Shown here: positions 11,651 to 24,219 of the stretch, one piece after another
Numbering within the stretch: the first letter of the stretch is position 1
How the letters are laid out: each line of letters begins with the position of its first letter
From: Lactarius indigo
Lineage: Eukaryota > Basidiomycota > Agaricomycetes > Russulales > Russulaceae
DNA: 64,000 nucleotides
Assembly: GCA_025766275.1 (NCBI GenBank)
Contig: JAFKAC010000001.1
Location: 3,410,001 to 3,474,000 of the forward strand
Direction: 5' to 3'
The notes under the pieces: generated by a model
What the model was told of the DNA's origin: nothing
What the model saw: only the letters and a program-made list of their open reading frames with translations
Database searches by the model: none
Position numbers and translations under genes: made by a program

Positions 11651-12672
11651 GTCAGGGTGCATTCGGATAACTTGATAAGGAGGTTGGTATCGTCCTAAGA
11701 GCAAATCTGGTATGAAATTTGGTTACTATAATACAGTGCAGTAATCGTCCTGTAGTCAGGCAGCTACTGGTAGCTTCGGCTCCGACATGTGATGCATGTG
11801 ATGTCCGAGCCCGACGCCAATTTTGAGATGACGAAGGCACCTCACTAAGTCACGGTGTCAGGAAGCCGTGGAATGTGTGCGATCCCTCGGAAACTTTCTG
11901 TGTCATTGGGTCCTGCTTCATGAGCTCTGGTGCTTCATCTACCGGGATACCTGCGCGTCACGCGATCACTATCACTGGCACACCTGCGATATCCAACAAC
12001 TTACCAACTAATCCTACGCAGACTCATCACTATAATTTGAAGGCTGAATGTACTTTCCGACTAGATCTGACTCATTATAGGGCTGATATGCCGCGTTTGT
12101 CGACGGCTCTATTTCAATCTAGCGGGCCACAGTACCGGCCGCAGCGAATTTAGACGGCGCTCGTGCCGTACCTTGTGCTTGCTATAGAAGCCTTCTTTCG
12201 CATTCCTCGGAATCGTTAATTCAAGGTCAATGACGCGCAACTCACTGGGATTGCCAACATTTGACCATAACTGCATAACTAGCGGCCGACGCGTCAAGAT
12301 GTAAGCGAGACGGGTAGACTCGAGTCACTCAACCGAGCAGCATGTCATGAGTCAGGGACCTCAGGCCTCATGCACGTCGCTCATCCACTCGTTCGCAGGC
12401 GGCCTTTTCCCCATAGATCAACGTTCAACGTGTTCAACTCTCAACATTCCCGGAGGCTGTAACGCAGACACCGGGCGTCCCTTGACCACACAACCTGACG
12501 CAATGAGCCATATGGCTCATATCCTTTGCAGTACGTGCATCAAAAAGTTCGAATAGATTACAACAGTTTCGTACAGGTTCATATATCACAATCCTTTCCT
12601 TCCAGGGGACATCTTCGGTAGGTCTCGCAACAATTGGACATTTTGATGACGGATTGGCTCTGTCACCGCGTA
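11651..12672. other. Intergenic, no gene seen
   Basis: No coding region is supported. A weak similarity to the 8690-8720 stretch (ATCACT, CACTGGCAC) and the shared CAGTACCGGCC motif hint at degraded duplicated DNA between the array members. Confidence 0.4.
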
Positions 12673-13699
12673 TTAAGAAACAGGGATGTTGTCGAGCACC
12701 GGGGAGGGGTTCCAGTCAGGGTACAGATGGTTGTCGGTCTTCGGGAAAGGACCTGCCGTCGCAAAGAACTTATGGAGGAGAGGGGGTAAATCGTTAGGGC
12801 TGGCGGCTAGTCGCGCATCGAATTCAGAAATCGGGAGGTAAGTGACCTCCACCTTTTTCCCGGTTTTCGCCTCGAATCCCTTGAAGATCTCGTTGAACGA
12901 CTGTTTTCGGTGCCGCCGTGCTCAGATACTGTTCAGATATACAACGGCCTTTCGGTTGGGCGTACCTTGTTGTCCCCAGCTATCACGAAGGAGCGGTTGT
13001 TCAGTTGCTCGGCGGGTAGACGCGTCAAGACATAAGCAACGTATCGCGCGATGTCTGCTCTAGACGTGAACGAGATCTGCTTGTTGCCATCACCGCCGAT
13101 GGTCACTTTCCCACTCTTGACATCGAGGTCCAAGAATCTGACCCGCAGGTGTAAACTCGACGGACGCCAAGAAGAGAGGAGAAACACCCTACGGCGAGAA
13201 GATGAAATCTGCGAACGGACCCGTGTAGAAGATGGCGTAAGGGATACCCAGGGCCTTCATCTCAGTTAGGATTCCCGCTTTCTGGCCGAACATCCCCTCC
13301 GTCTCCCCCTCTGAAACATTTCCAAATTCTGAAGGGATGAACAACTTGACCCCAGCCTCCTTTGCGGCCACGATGATCCCTGCCTGTAGGTCAAGGGCTG
13401 TGCCTGAAATCGTGCAAATGACGACATCCACGCCAGTCAGGGCGCTTTTGATCGACTCCTTGTTGGAATAGTCGACTGCGACCACCTTGGCGTCACCCTC
13501 GACGGTGGTCTTAGATCCCTGTCCGGTGATGAATGAATAATGCGCCAATCTCCAGTTGAGGCGGTCACGGACGTACCTGGCGGGTGAGGACGACGACTTC
13601 GTTGATTGTTCCAGCAGCCTTGTCCCTCAAGAATTGGCGGACGACAAAACTGCCAAAGGTGCCGGCCCCGACGATGGCGAAACTCTTGTACCCGGACAT
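12673..13699 (-). CDS. NmrA-like/isoflavone-reductase-like oxidoreductase, copy C
   Basis: Four exons: 13699-13577, 13518-13193, 13137-12966 and 12900-12673. They sum to 849 nt and encode 282 aa. It has the Rossmann motif G-A-G-T-F-G-S near residue 11 and K-L-F-I-P-S-E-F-G in exon 2. It is more diverged from A and B than they are from each other. At the position where A and B use GC-AG introns, copy C has a normal donor (CAG/GTACGT). Intron 2 has an unusual GTAGGG donor, and reading through it meets a stop at once, so it must be spliced. Function is inferred from the family only. Confidence 0.87.
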
Positions 13700-14637
13700 G
13701 TATGTGGATAGGTGCGACTGCCTGTGCGGATGAATGTCGGGACCCACAGTTATCTTATTTATCCCTTCTTCTCAAGGGCGGCATTTGAATCGCCACAGGG
13801 ACACCTTGGTGCTAACTTATTAGATACGTGCACGAGACTCAGGTAGCGGGTGCATTGAAAGTGAACCATGTGGGCATTTTGCTGTGCATTTCACCCAACT
13901 AAGGCTTGGGCGTAATTTCGTGTCCGAGCCAGGGATGGTTGCGGGACAGCGCCCACCGGCCGCCAGTCGTTGTTGGTTGCCAGTGCTCATGAGATGAGTT
14001 GATCGGTGGCGCCTTTCTTTGTTAGGTCCAACCCTTTGATCCAACTTGAGATTATCAGCCTTCACTTTCTCGTCAACCTGAAGTACCACTACTACAGTGC
14101 AGCCAGTGCTCATTGCAACTCAGACCTAGACGCTCAATTCTTCGGAGACTTTACTCCAAATATCGTCGTTTTCACGCAAAGATACTAGTTCTCTTCACTG
14201 TCGATTTTTGCTCCTATCTGTATGGCGCCGTCCCAACAACCCTGAGCGCTGACATGAATTCTCGATACTCGCGCTTGAAACGCTGGTCTGTTTTGATTAG
14301 TTCTCCATACGATGGTGCGCAACGCTGCCAGACCATATGATGGTCGCTTGTTCCTTGCAAAGTCAGGTGGTCCCTCAGTTCCGCCTGCTGATGCGAACAT
14401 ATTTGGAAAGCTGACCATAGCCATAAAGATCGAAGCACTCGAATCCACCCAGTGAAAGGGGGGTTGATTAAGGGTGTACGAAAAGCTTGAGCACATTGAA
14501 GAGGTAAGTAGAGGGTACTGATACTACCTGATAACACGTAAGTTGTAGAGTGCCTGATAACTGAAGAGTGAGGCAAGTCGAAATTGAAAGGAGAATCAAA
14601 GGGTAAAAAAAAGATCGTTACAACGTCATAACTTGAT
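13700..14637. other. Intergenic, no gene seen
   Basis: The stretch contains the 3' flank of the DUF2433/RRM gene. Minus-strand ORFs of 97-151 codons exist (for example 14214-14669), but their sequences show no recognisable motif and they overlap the 3' end of that gene. Confidence 0.4.
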
Positions 14638-16935
14638 TCATGCATCCCCGTTCGTCTTTGGAGCCCCACCTCTTACTAACCCAGCTGCAGACAAACCACG
14701 AGAAGCGAATCCTCCACGGAAGCCACCACGGCCTCGACCTCCACGGAAACCACTATAACCGCGCTGTTCGTTGTCGGCTCGTTTTACTTCTGGAACCCCA
14801 TCGCCGAGTTTCTGAAGGGTTGCGGGGTCAGTATTTCTACGAGAAGTGAGAAGGGACTGGTTATACCTCAGCGTGCTTGTCGAGCCCAGCCTTCATGGCC
14901 TCTTCGTCGCCAAATTCGACGTATGCAATCTTGCGATCACGTCCACCGACTGGGCCTGGGAAGTTCACTCGCGTGATCTGCGAAGTACAAGCATGGGTGT
15001 TAGCCTTCCGGAGTTGATAGATGGCACAGCAGCCCGAAGGACGGACACACACCCCGTTCTTTGCCTCCCCGAAAAAGTCCCGCAATTCCGTCTCGGTCGT
15101 GGCATTTGGTAGGCGTATGAACAACGTCCAAGGATTCCGTGCCTGCTTGCGGCTAGTCGGCGTGCGGGCGCCTGTGCTGTCTGTACGCGGGCTCAACGGA
15201 CCGCCATCGGAACCAGGGGCGGGCGAGCCCGTCGTGTCTACGTTTGGTTTGGCTGGCCCTGTCGTCGTCGTGGAATCTTTTTTCTCGTCATTACCGCCTT
15301 CGCTGCCAGCTTCACGCGCCGCTTCCCGTTCGACATGCTCACGCTCCTTGCGCTCTTTCTTCTTGGCTTTATATTTTTCCGCTTTTTCACGATTGCGATC
15401 CTTTTCGGCCGAGCCGGGGGCAGATTCGTTCCCATTCATTTTGACGACAGGTGGCGTCTCTTTACCGGATGCGGGGTCGGACATAGAAGATGCACCCTGA
15501 GAAGGTGACTGCGCATCGGGTTCTTTGTCTGCGGCAGGAACTGGCGTTGACGATTTGATAGGAGTATTTGATGTCCCTGTTCGCGGCGGCAATGATGGCT
15601 TGGCGGATGTCGGTGTAGGCTGTGTCGTTGGCGTTGCGGTGCGACGGTAGGCATAATTGAAACCTAGGGGTAGCAAATGAACAACGAGACGGGAGAGATG
15701 ATGTTGCAACGTACCTTGGCTCTTCAACTCTGCGCTGACACGACCCTCTTTGATGTCAAGAACCAAAGAACCGTATGCTGCGTCACAAAGATTCCAGTTC
15801 CAGCAATTCTTCCACGCAGCATCCTCCGTCCCAGGAGGACCACCCCCAGGAGCGGGCTGGCCAATAGCGAGCGGAATGCGATCAACGACAGCTAATGCCT
15901 TATCAAGGAGGACACGCTGGTGCTCATCGATGACCGCATCAACTTGCGTCTTGACGCTGTCCCAAACCCGGTAAAACGCATCCTTCCCGTTGCGTAACTT
16001 GCTCCTGAAAGCCTCATAGTCGCCTTGGACACTGAACTCATTCCACGAAGAGGCATAGCGGAAATGAAGGCCGGCCGACAAGGTGAGGTCCGCCTTGAGG
16101 ACGAGGGCAAGGGACGCAAGGATGCCTTCTCGACCGGGGCTAGCGTGAGAGATGAGGAGACGGGTCTCTGTGGGGTCAAAAACGCGTTGGGCGGTATCGA
16201 CGAGCTCGCCAATTTGGAGGGCCGTAGTCCAGATAGTCCCATTGCCACCAGCAATTGTTGCACTACCCTCTCCGTTGTCGAACATTTTGTGGGTGACAAA
16301 GGCACCGCCCAGACCGAGAAGCCGCAACTTAATACCACCGATATCGAGACAACGGGTGGTAGCCTCGTCAATAAGGTGTAAATTCTCGATATCGTACGCG
16401 CCTGTCCGCAGTTTTTCGAGCAGGAGAATATCTTCGCATGCACCTGCGACGGTAAAGACCGGTACCTGTAGCTTGATTTGGCCGGATAGGAGAAGCGGGA
16501 ATTCGGACAGCATGGAGATAGTTAAGGTTTGACGAATAGCGGAAGGCGGATTCTCAGGAGCAAGCAGGTGGTGCCGCTGCGCACTAGGTATCAGGGGGGA
16601 ATACATGGTGAGGTGGCGGAGAGTGCGGTCATGTATGCGCTCGATGCTGGTTGCCTCTGGGTTGCGGATAGTCTGGTTAGGGTACGGGATAGAGGAGGAA
16701 AAAAGATATCAGACAGACCGAAGAAACCAAAATCGCCCGTATGAATGATTGCTTTTGCGTTTGCTTCGCGCGCCAAGTCATTGAGAGAAGAGAGCCGACC
16801 TCGGACATCGGCAATGCAGAGTATTCTGCCGTGGACAGTGTCAATAAGCTTTGTCTGGGTATTGACCTGGTAAGGGCGGGGAGAAGGGCCAGGGCGAGTC
16901 GAGGTAGAGGCAGGACGCGAGGTTGGCTGCTGCAT
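14638..16935 (-). CDS. DUF2433 phosphoesterase-like protein with C-terminal RRM and RGG tail
   Basis: Five exons: 16935-16719, 16656-15715, 15663-15053, 14977-14867 and 14811-14638. They sum to 2,055 nt and encode 684 aa. Residues about 40-75 hold a metallophosphoesterase-like start (G-R-I-L-C-I-A-D-V-R-G and H-T-G-D-F-G-F). It is followed by a DUF2433-type body (L-L-S-G-Q, V-A-G-A-C-E-D, T-R-L-L-I-S-H-A-S-P-G-R-E-G). A long Lys/Glu/Ser-rich linker leads to a short RRM (W-T-L-F-I-R-L-P and I-A-Y-V-E-F-G-D-E) and ends in a Gly/Arg tail. The expected phosphoesterase D-x-H is D-V-R, so catalysis is doubtful. Two introns (15714-15664 and 15052-14978) are multiples of three and therefore hide in a long ORF. 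The spliced form matches the family better. A role in RNA metabolism is inferred. Confidence 0.85.
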
Positions 16936-17119
16936 TTTTTATTCTAGACGACGGTCGGTGAAAAGGATGGCCGCGTAGAGGAGGTGCGAGACGGGTGACA
17001 GAGGGGGGAGGGGTCAAGGGACTCGACACGCGCGTTGGGTTTTGTGCACAGAAGAGCCACACGCAGTCATCTCGGCTTTAGCCGCTACCTATTACAGAGG
17101 GAATGGGAACGTCGCTGGA

Positions 17120-18659
17120 CTACGGAACCCGTTCCTTGCCCACCGCTCTCACCCCAAATATCGCATTGTCTTTCGACAATAGTACCGTCGCCCGATCCAC
17201 TAATCCAACAGGCACCACATTCGTCCACAAAGGCGCATCTGTCGGTCTCCATACTATCTCATACCCTGCTACAGCTGGGCTGCTATCAAGTGCCCACGCC
17301 AGCGTGCTGTTATTCGTTAGCACGGACGTGTCGATCGTCACGTTCTTTGGGGTCCCAGGGGCCTGGGCCAACGACCAGACCGCGGCTGCGTTCACCTGAG
17401 CTACCCGCGCCGTAAAGTCCAAGTCGACAAACTCGATCAGGTCGCCAAACTGTACACCCGTTACTGGATCGACCCGCGTGTTCTGGTGTTGGTGCGCAAA
17501 GTTTTCGTTTGGTTCAGTGAACCGTGCTGCCGCAAACCCCGCACTCAAGAACGGCTCATGGTCGCCACCGCGCAAGAACCGGTCCGCTCTGTAGATAACG
17601 CGTACTGGCCCGAAAGCCGATCAGGACTTCTTCTCTCCTCGTTCCCAACGCCTCAGACCTACCATTCATATCCGTAGCGGAATTAGACGCGACGTTGACC
17701 ACGAAACGTGCAAGTTGCCTCGCTGGTGAATCATTTTCTCCTCCGATCGTCTCTCTGTTCGCAAGCTGGGAAGCGCTGTCTGTCGACGGGATACCCTGCG
17801 CGAACAACCTGATGCTGTGCGCATCTGTAACTCCGTTGTCCGCCTTGGACGCACCGACAATGTCGTTGGTGAACATTCCCTGCACGTCGACGCTGTTGTT
17901 TCGTAAAGTCTGTGCCAAGAAATTTGCACCGAACAGACCCTGCTCCTCTCCGGCTACTGCGCCGAGCATAATGGTTGCACGGGGAGGCGGCCGAGTAGAA
18001 AGGATGCGGATGAGCTCCATAACCACCTGCGCGACACCGCGTTTTCCTAAGCTTTTTGCGACAACTCCGTGAAGGCAGGGACTCACCGCAACACCAGACG
18101 CGTCATCATCTGCGCCGGGTGCGTCCGAGGTAAAGTCCATGATGTCCGTAACTCTCGAGTCATAATGCCCCGTGATCACATACACGCGATTTGGCTCGTC
18201 CGCGCCTTGTATCGTCGTGACCACGTTGCTGATGACCGTCGCATTTGGTATCCTAGCCACTGGCTGCTGCGTGTACCCGGACACCTGTACCGTCGCGTTT
18301 GTGCCTGGGCGCGCAGCCGCAGCGTAAGTGCGCATCTGTGCCGCGATCCAGTCACGCGCAGCTCCGATGCCGCGCACGGGGTCCGTCTGGCTCGAAAGTG
18401 TGTGGCGCGTACCGAACGTCGTCAGCTTCTCAATCGTTGCGCGGATGCGCTGGGGATCGATTTCTTTGAGGATTGAGTGGAGGTCATTGTCCGGCAGCTG
18501 CGGTGCAATGGTATGGCCAGGACCTTGCGGCCACGATTCTTCAGAAAGGCATTGATCGTTGGCGGAGCGCGGCTCGTGCAAAGGGAGACGCGATGCGTGA
18601 GCGATCGTAATCAAGAGCAACAAGAAGAGGCTGACGCTGCGTGGAAGGCGGGGGAACAT
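17120..18659 (-). CDS. Secreted peptidase family M28 (zinc aminopeptidase-like)
   Basis: Three exons: 18659-18087, 18026-17663 and 17604-17120. They sum to 1,422 nt and encode 473 aa. The N-terminus is a signal peptide (basic residues, then [13 protein letters not shown]). M28 metal and catalytic motifs are present in order: T-G-H-Y-D-S near residue 165, [24 protein letters not shown], and N-F-A-H-Q-H near the end. An Fn3-like strand region follows the catalytic part. The frame stops after K-E-R-V-P. Shifting by one base would continue with [11 protein letters not shown] and a stop, which fits relatives better, so a one-base change near 17132 has probably altered the last residues. It is predicted to release N-terminal residues from peptides outside the cell. 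Confidence 0.88.
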
Positions 18660-20203
18660 CGTTTGAGCTTTCGTCACACCCCCCTCGGGGGTTGGCCCGC
18701 GCACTTTATATCTCTTAATCCTGTAATCTCGAAGAGACCATCGGGAAGCAAAAATAGCAGCGGTTAGGCGCGCGGAGTAGCGAGCATATGGCCCGGACGG
18801 ATTTGGCGGCGTCGTTTCCCAACTTACGGGTGCAATTCCGCGTAGATAGGCGGACAGACGGCGGGGGCGGGGGCACATGATAGAGCGACTACGCGCTCTG
18901 CGTGGGCAAATGAAAAATTTCCCGGAGAAACCGTACCCGTACAGTACCAGTGGTTTGATATCAATGAGAACTCCCACACAGCATCGCGCAATAATAGACC
19001 TGGGAAAATATTTTGGCGCGAAACTGGAGCCCACTCGTGAACTTTCTGTTGGCACACTCGTGAACCAATCTACGTACGCGCGTTGGAACTTAGGAGTCCT
19101 GGGCGGCAATTGAACTCGAGCGCTTGAGCTTGCAAAGCCTGCAATCCTGTGAGACGATAAGCTTATGGTCGACTGCTCGCCTAGTGGCGTACAAGATGTC
19201 TTTCTCTGATAGTGAATATGTTTCGCGGCCGCCAATATAAACTTTGGTGGAGGCACCCCTCCTGAGTGACAATTGGGGTTGTAAAGAGCAGAATTTGTTC
19301 TTGGTCGTGTTACCGCACGAATCAACGTGACCGCACGCACTCACAAAGCGGGGAGCAGGCTTTCTTAAAGCGGACTGACGACAGCCTGGTGATGTAAATG
19401 CAGCTCGAAGAAAATTTGCTGATGGGCAAGACACACATTCTCGAACATCAACCCGTCTCCAATTGCAAGTCATGATCGATCATACAATTACCAGGAGAGG
19501 AATAAATCGTGAGGTGTGAGCTAAACGGCACCTGTCGATGAGTGATGCACGCATACGTCGCAGTGTCTCGCTAGACATTGGGGGGAAGAGCTACTGCGTA
19601 TCTCCAACGCTCACGGGTTTTATTTATGCGGAAATGCGTTGTCCCGGGTGCACACGTCACACCTTTGCGTACACGTGTGATGCGGTGCTGCGACCCCCGA
19701 AAATCAGAGGCGACAGATCGTCGTTGCCGAGGTTCCGAGAGCGACGGTTTCCCTGGGAGGTGCTCTCCATCAGCATGTCGTAGTACGACGTGAGAGCCGG
19801 AGCAGGACGGATACGAATTAGACCAGCCACCAGCCGCTCTCGCTGAGTTCGGAGCGGTAGCGGGGGAGGGCAAACGCCGAAGCGGGCCGAAAGTGTGTGT
19901 CGCGCCGCATGACCCGCCGGTTGGAATTTATGGGCCTTCGCGCCCGCTGTTCTTCGTTAGCCGCCGGCAGCGAAAGCGCTCGACATCCAACAAGATTCGA
20001 GTTCAGCGGTTGATCAACAACATTACTCAAAACCGCGCCCCTCCCGACCACTGCGACTGCGTTTGGTTATTTCCGGTCTCTCTCGCCCTTCCATTCCGTC
20101 GTCCGCTATCGCTCTCCTCTCTCAAGCTTGAACTCCGCTATTTTTATTTCTGCAGAGCGAGCTCTTTTTACAACTCGGCAGCCGACTCCTGTTGAAAAAA
20201 AAA
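18660..20203. other. Divergent intergenic region between M28 peptidase and Zn2Cys6-like gene
   Basis: About 1.5 kb separates two head-to-head genes. A TATA-like sequence (TTTATATCTC, 18703-18712 on plus, read on minus) lies about 45 bp upstream of the peptidase start. A T/C-rich tract (about 20070-20130) precedes the plus-strand gene. No coding region found. Confidence 0.45.
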
Positions 20204-21525
20204 ATGGCTGTCCCTCCGCTCGACTCCCGAAATTTGCATCGCATTAGCACTGAACTTCGTTTCCTCGAGGATACTTTGGCTCTCCAACCTGAAAACAAAC
20301 CCGAGCACCTCCGTGCATGGGTAGTTTGGCTCCGTGACATGGACAAACAATGGGCAAGTCCTTGGTCATGCGGCCTCTCCCCTTTCCCCTTTCTAACTTC
20401 GCCATCTACTTTCCCCAGACCGAATACCGCGGCATCCTCAACAGCGTTGGTTTTCAAGAGGCACCGACCGGAGAGCTCCTCGAGAGGGAGCATAAAGTTC
20501 TGAGTCGCAAAAAGGAAGCGGAGATCATTTACGACCGACTCCGAGACCCGAACGAGGTGTTGAAGGGCTCTGAACAGCCGGGTTCTGCGGCGGGGAGCAC
20601 GGGAGAAGTGGATTACTCCGTTATGGTGAACGACCATGCGAGTACCGATGCTGAAGGCGAACCCGACACAACTACGTCAGCACCCGCAGGGGCGACTGAG
20701 AAAATAAACGGAGAGAACGTCCAAAAAAAGGAGAATCACGGCGAGGACAAAGTGAAGGAGAGCCCGGCTCTCGAGGTGAGTGGCATTACTTTTTCGCTTG
20801 TCCACGCAGCCTGGGCTCAAGGGTTGGCCGTCTCCCAAAAGGAAAACGATGAACTCCAGGTCAGTAATAGAGCCCGATGTTCTGCCGGAACAGCCATAAC
20901 GTGGTCTTAGGAGGAAGAGCTCGCCGACGGTGTCAGGAAACGACCCGTTCCCTGCGACTTGTGCGCCCGACGAGGTCGCAGCTGCGTCGGCAAAGAAGGA
21001 CGTGCCTGCCTGCCTTGCAAGGAGCGTCGTGTCGCATGCTCGCATGTTGCCAAACCGCGCAAGGACGTGACAGCCGGCACGCCCGAGTCTGACACCCAAG
21101 CGCCAGAGACACGCGTCCCTCATTCCCATAGCAAGCGACCGCGTCCTTCAGCTCCGGAAGGCCGCCCTGTGCCCGCAACTGCTAGCACTGGCCCCTCCGC
21201 GCAGGCGGGTACGAGGACCCTCAAGCGCAAGATCAGTCGCGGCCCGGTCGTCCGGGGTTTGCCTACTGGTGGCAAGCGCGTACGTGTGGATCGTAATGAG
21301 GACAGCGAAGGCGATCCGTTTGGCAGCGACGACGAGGAATTCATGGAGGCCGCTCGTGCGGCGAGGACTGCCGTCGGCTGGGGGGAAGGGGAGGGAGAGA
21401 ACTACGCGGGTACCTTGTCTGCTGAAGACGGGGTCCGAATCTTGGATCGGATACGCACACTCGAGGAGAAGGCGAGAGACATCGTGGGCGAGATATCTGC
21501 TCTTAAAACCTACTTCTTGCATTGA
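20204..21525 (+). CDS. Small nuclear protein with Zn(2)Cys(6)-like cluster
   Basis: Exons 20204-20353, 20419-20859 and 20911-21525 sum to 1,206 nt (401 aa). Intron 1 (20354-20418) is GC-AG with a strong donor (TGG/GCAAGT). An optional further intron, 20776-20841 with an AAG acceptor, would shorten the protein to 379 aa and cannot be decided here. The middle of the protein has C-D-L-C, six residues, C, seven residues, C-L-P-C, six residues, C. This is the spacing of a fungal Zn2Cys6 binuclear cluster. It is flanked by acidic and basic low-complexity stretches including an N-K-R/K-R-V-R-V type nuclear signal. A short C-terminal helix (I-L-D-R-I-R-T-L-E-E-K) follows. DNA binding is likely by family; targets are unknown. 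Confidence 0.75.
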
Positions 21526-21923
21526 GGTACGTGTTCTGTTTGTCCAAGTCGAAAAAAATGTAATCACCAAGTCCTTTCAGGTATACAGATATATTTGTTG
21601 TATATGGGCTTTTATGAATGAACTTTCATGTATCCATACTTTTCATTAATTAAAAGGGTTACAGTATGATAACCATGTCACTTTGGTTACTGGTATATAG
21701 TACTTTTTTTTGGTCAAATTTCTCCTGAGTGATTATGAGGTACATTACTCCTAAGATGAATAGCATGACTACTACAGATGAGTCAGTTCTTTGTTGTGGA
21801 TACTCATTGTTTGTTAAGCACACTGGCAAAGTCACATGGTGAATTGATTATGTAAACTGCTGGGCCCCTTGATAACTTGTAGTTCTTCTCTGTCCAAATG
21901 CAAACCTTTCAACAGTTGTGCTG
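21526..21923. other. AT-rich intergenic spacer
   Basis: No coding region; relatively AT-rich, between two plus-strand genes, and presumably holds the terminator of one and the promoter of the next. Confidence 0.45.
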
Positions 21924-24055
21924 ATGACCCCACCTTCAGGTAGTACCAAAGTCACCCGTTCCTCTATAGACGACACTCGACCACCACATCTTCGTTCACT
22001 TCATGCACTCAACGGGAGTGCGTTGTCACCTACTTCTGGTCCAAATATACCCTCAAGGTCTTCCCGGACATCCACCTTCGACCGTTCCCAGTCCGCTGTA
22101 AAATCGAACGGGATCTCGTTTACACGACCAACATTGACGAAGCTTCTTGATGACACCATGTCCGAGGGACAACCACGTAGCCAGCCCAACAAACGTAAAA
22201 GGGACTCAGGAGCCCCGCAGTGGGAGTTCCTCCCAGCTGAGGGAAGCCCAGGAAATGGTTGAGCAAAAGCGTGCGAAGATTGCGGCGCGAGTCCCGAGTG
22301 CCATGGCTCCTGGGAATACCGTACCTCCTTTGAAGCAGGTCACGTCACTTGCCGATCTTTACGCCCGGCTCCGCCGTGATAGCGGCGTATCTGGTCAAGA
22401 GGACGTGTCGAATGTACCCCTCACCCCAAAGGCAGACCCGGGGAACCGACAAACGGTTAATCATCCCCCACAAAGTTCGTCGCCTGGTCGCTCCTCTGCA
22501 TCTTCGCCGGATCCCATCGCATTAACGGAAGATGACCAGGAGGTCATACTGGTCAAGCACATACGGCCAAGTGCTGCCCGAGCTCATGCCCACCCGAAGC
22601 CGATGACCCGGCTCATCAATCTTGCCCACCTCAGTCAGTCGTTAAAACACAAGGCGAGTGCGTCAACACCAAAGCAGAACGGTGTCACACTCAATGGAGA
22701 GGGTAATAAATCCGCGGACAAGCCGCAAAAGTCGATGCCCGACTTTGCGGTCGTGGTTACTCCACCACCCAAACATGCAACGCAGAACCCCCAGGAACTG
22801 GACGCGTCGCAGCCACATGACGACTCTCCGCCCCCGTTTGCATCTGATGCTGCACCTGTGGATACATTATCGAAAAATGTAAATAACAAAGTGCCAGAGA
22901 CAATCATCCTCGATACACCCACACCCACGCCTACGCCCCCACCTCCACCTCGCGCGCAGGCAGGCGAGGTCGTCACAGATTCTGTACCCGAGCAGGGCTT
23001 GCGACGCTCCCGTCGTGGAATCACCTACCTCAATGGCTCGTCACTCACGTCCGAAGACATTGACGACCTCCTCGACGCCACCCCCGTCCCATTTGACCTA
23101 AATCCTCGTATCCACCTAGCAGCCCCCGACAGTAACGAGAACAGCAATGGTGCCAGCGAGGACAAGGACAAGTCGCTATGGTGGCAGCATCCTACATACG
23201 AGGCGCATGCCAAGGCGGACATCCAGCGTACCCTTCGGTTGCTACTTCCTGCCGATCCTGCGAGCGACCCGCCCCCACCAATAGGAAAGGGCGCTGGTCG
23301 CTGGAGGGCTGAGGTACGTCCGCGACAACCCAGAGCGCGGATGTGGGCGGAGCGACTGGAGGACGCATTTGGGCCGGGTCCACTCGACCGCGGGTTGGGC
23401 CGCAAGCCGCGGCGGACGGCAGTAAGTCCCGCTCTTCAACTCGATTCTGCCTGGATGCCGGACTGACTTTGCCCTCAAAACTTGTTTGCAGCGACCGGCG
23501 GGTGCGGCGAAACGAAAGAACGGTGAGGGAGAGCCTTCGAAACGTATACCTACGATGGTCTTCGTGAACACACTCTCGTACGGGCATGTTCGCCGTACCC
23601 TCGAGCCGCCCTCGCGGCGTACATCGTCCTCACTCAACGACACCGATGACCCTAGCGTAGTTCCTGATGACGAAACTACCAATGCTGACGCGAACGAAAG
23701 AGAGGCGGCCAATTGGACGGTCGCGTTGCTCCCACTCGTGAAAGGCAAGATGACGATGGACGAGGCGGGGATGGTGCGCACGAGTGATACGCTGAGCAAG
23801 GTTGAACACGCGAGCGACCAGGCCCTCATCACCCTGGACATGCTCAAGGTGAGTTTGGCGTGGCAACCCGCCGGCGAAGTAGGAGCGCTGACAGAAGCGT
23901 GAACGTCGTCGCAGGAGAGCGCGCTAGCGGACACCGTGCGGAGGCTCAGTGAGCTGGAGGAAGTGCCGTTTGGGGATGCTTATGGCTTGCGCGATCGCGC
24001 ACGGACGTTGGTAGAACAGTGGCGTGAGATGTTTGGGGACGGGCTCTTATCCTAG
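21924..24055 (+). CDS. Disordered nuclear protein with C-terminal TFIIS N-domain-like helices
   Basis: Exons 21924-22097, 22210-23421, 23492-23848 and 23915-24055 sum to 1,884 nt (627 aa). The first intron (22098-22209, 112 nt, donor GTAAAA) is my choice to join two open frames and is the least certain part. The others have good GT-AG signals. Most of the protein is Ser/Pro/Thr-rich and disordered, with a proline run (T-P-T-P-T-P-P-P-P-P-P), an S-R-R-G-I-T-Y-L motif and an NLS-like P-A-G-A-A-K-R-K-N stretch. The last 60 residues form regular amphipathic helices ending A-R-T-L-V-E-Q-W-R-E-M-F. This resembles the TFIIS N-terminal (LW) domain of transcription-elongation proteins. No closer identification is possible. 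Confidence 0.7.
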
Positions 24056-24219
24056 ACAGCAGAGTGATGTGTTGTTACCCCCTTTGCCACCTCTCACCGC
24101 ATTTTTGACCCGACCCGACCCCCCTCTTGGAGTCTGCATGGGTCCTTTACACTAATTATGTGCAAAAGGAGGTCCAGAGGGTGGAAAGGGCGAAGAGGAA
24201 TAAAAATTGCAAAAGAAAG

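Noticed and set aside
19120..19190. tRNA-like sequence with AGTTCAATTGCC on minus
   Set aside because: No matching acceptor stem or D arm can be formed with a valid anticodon arm.
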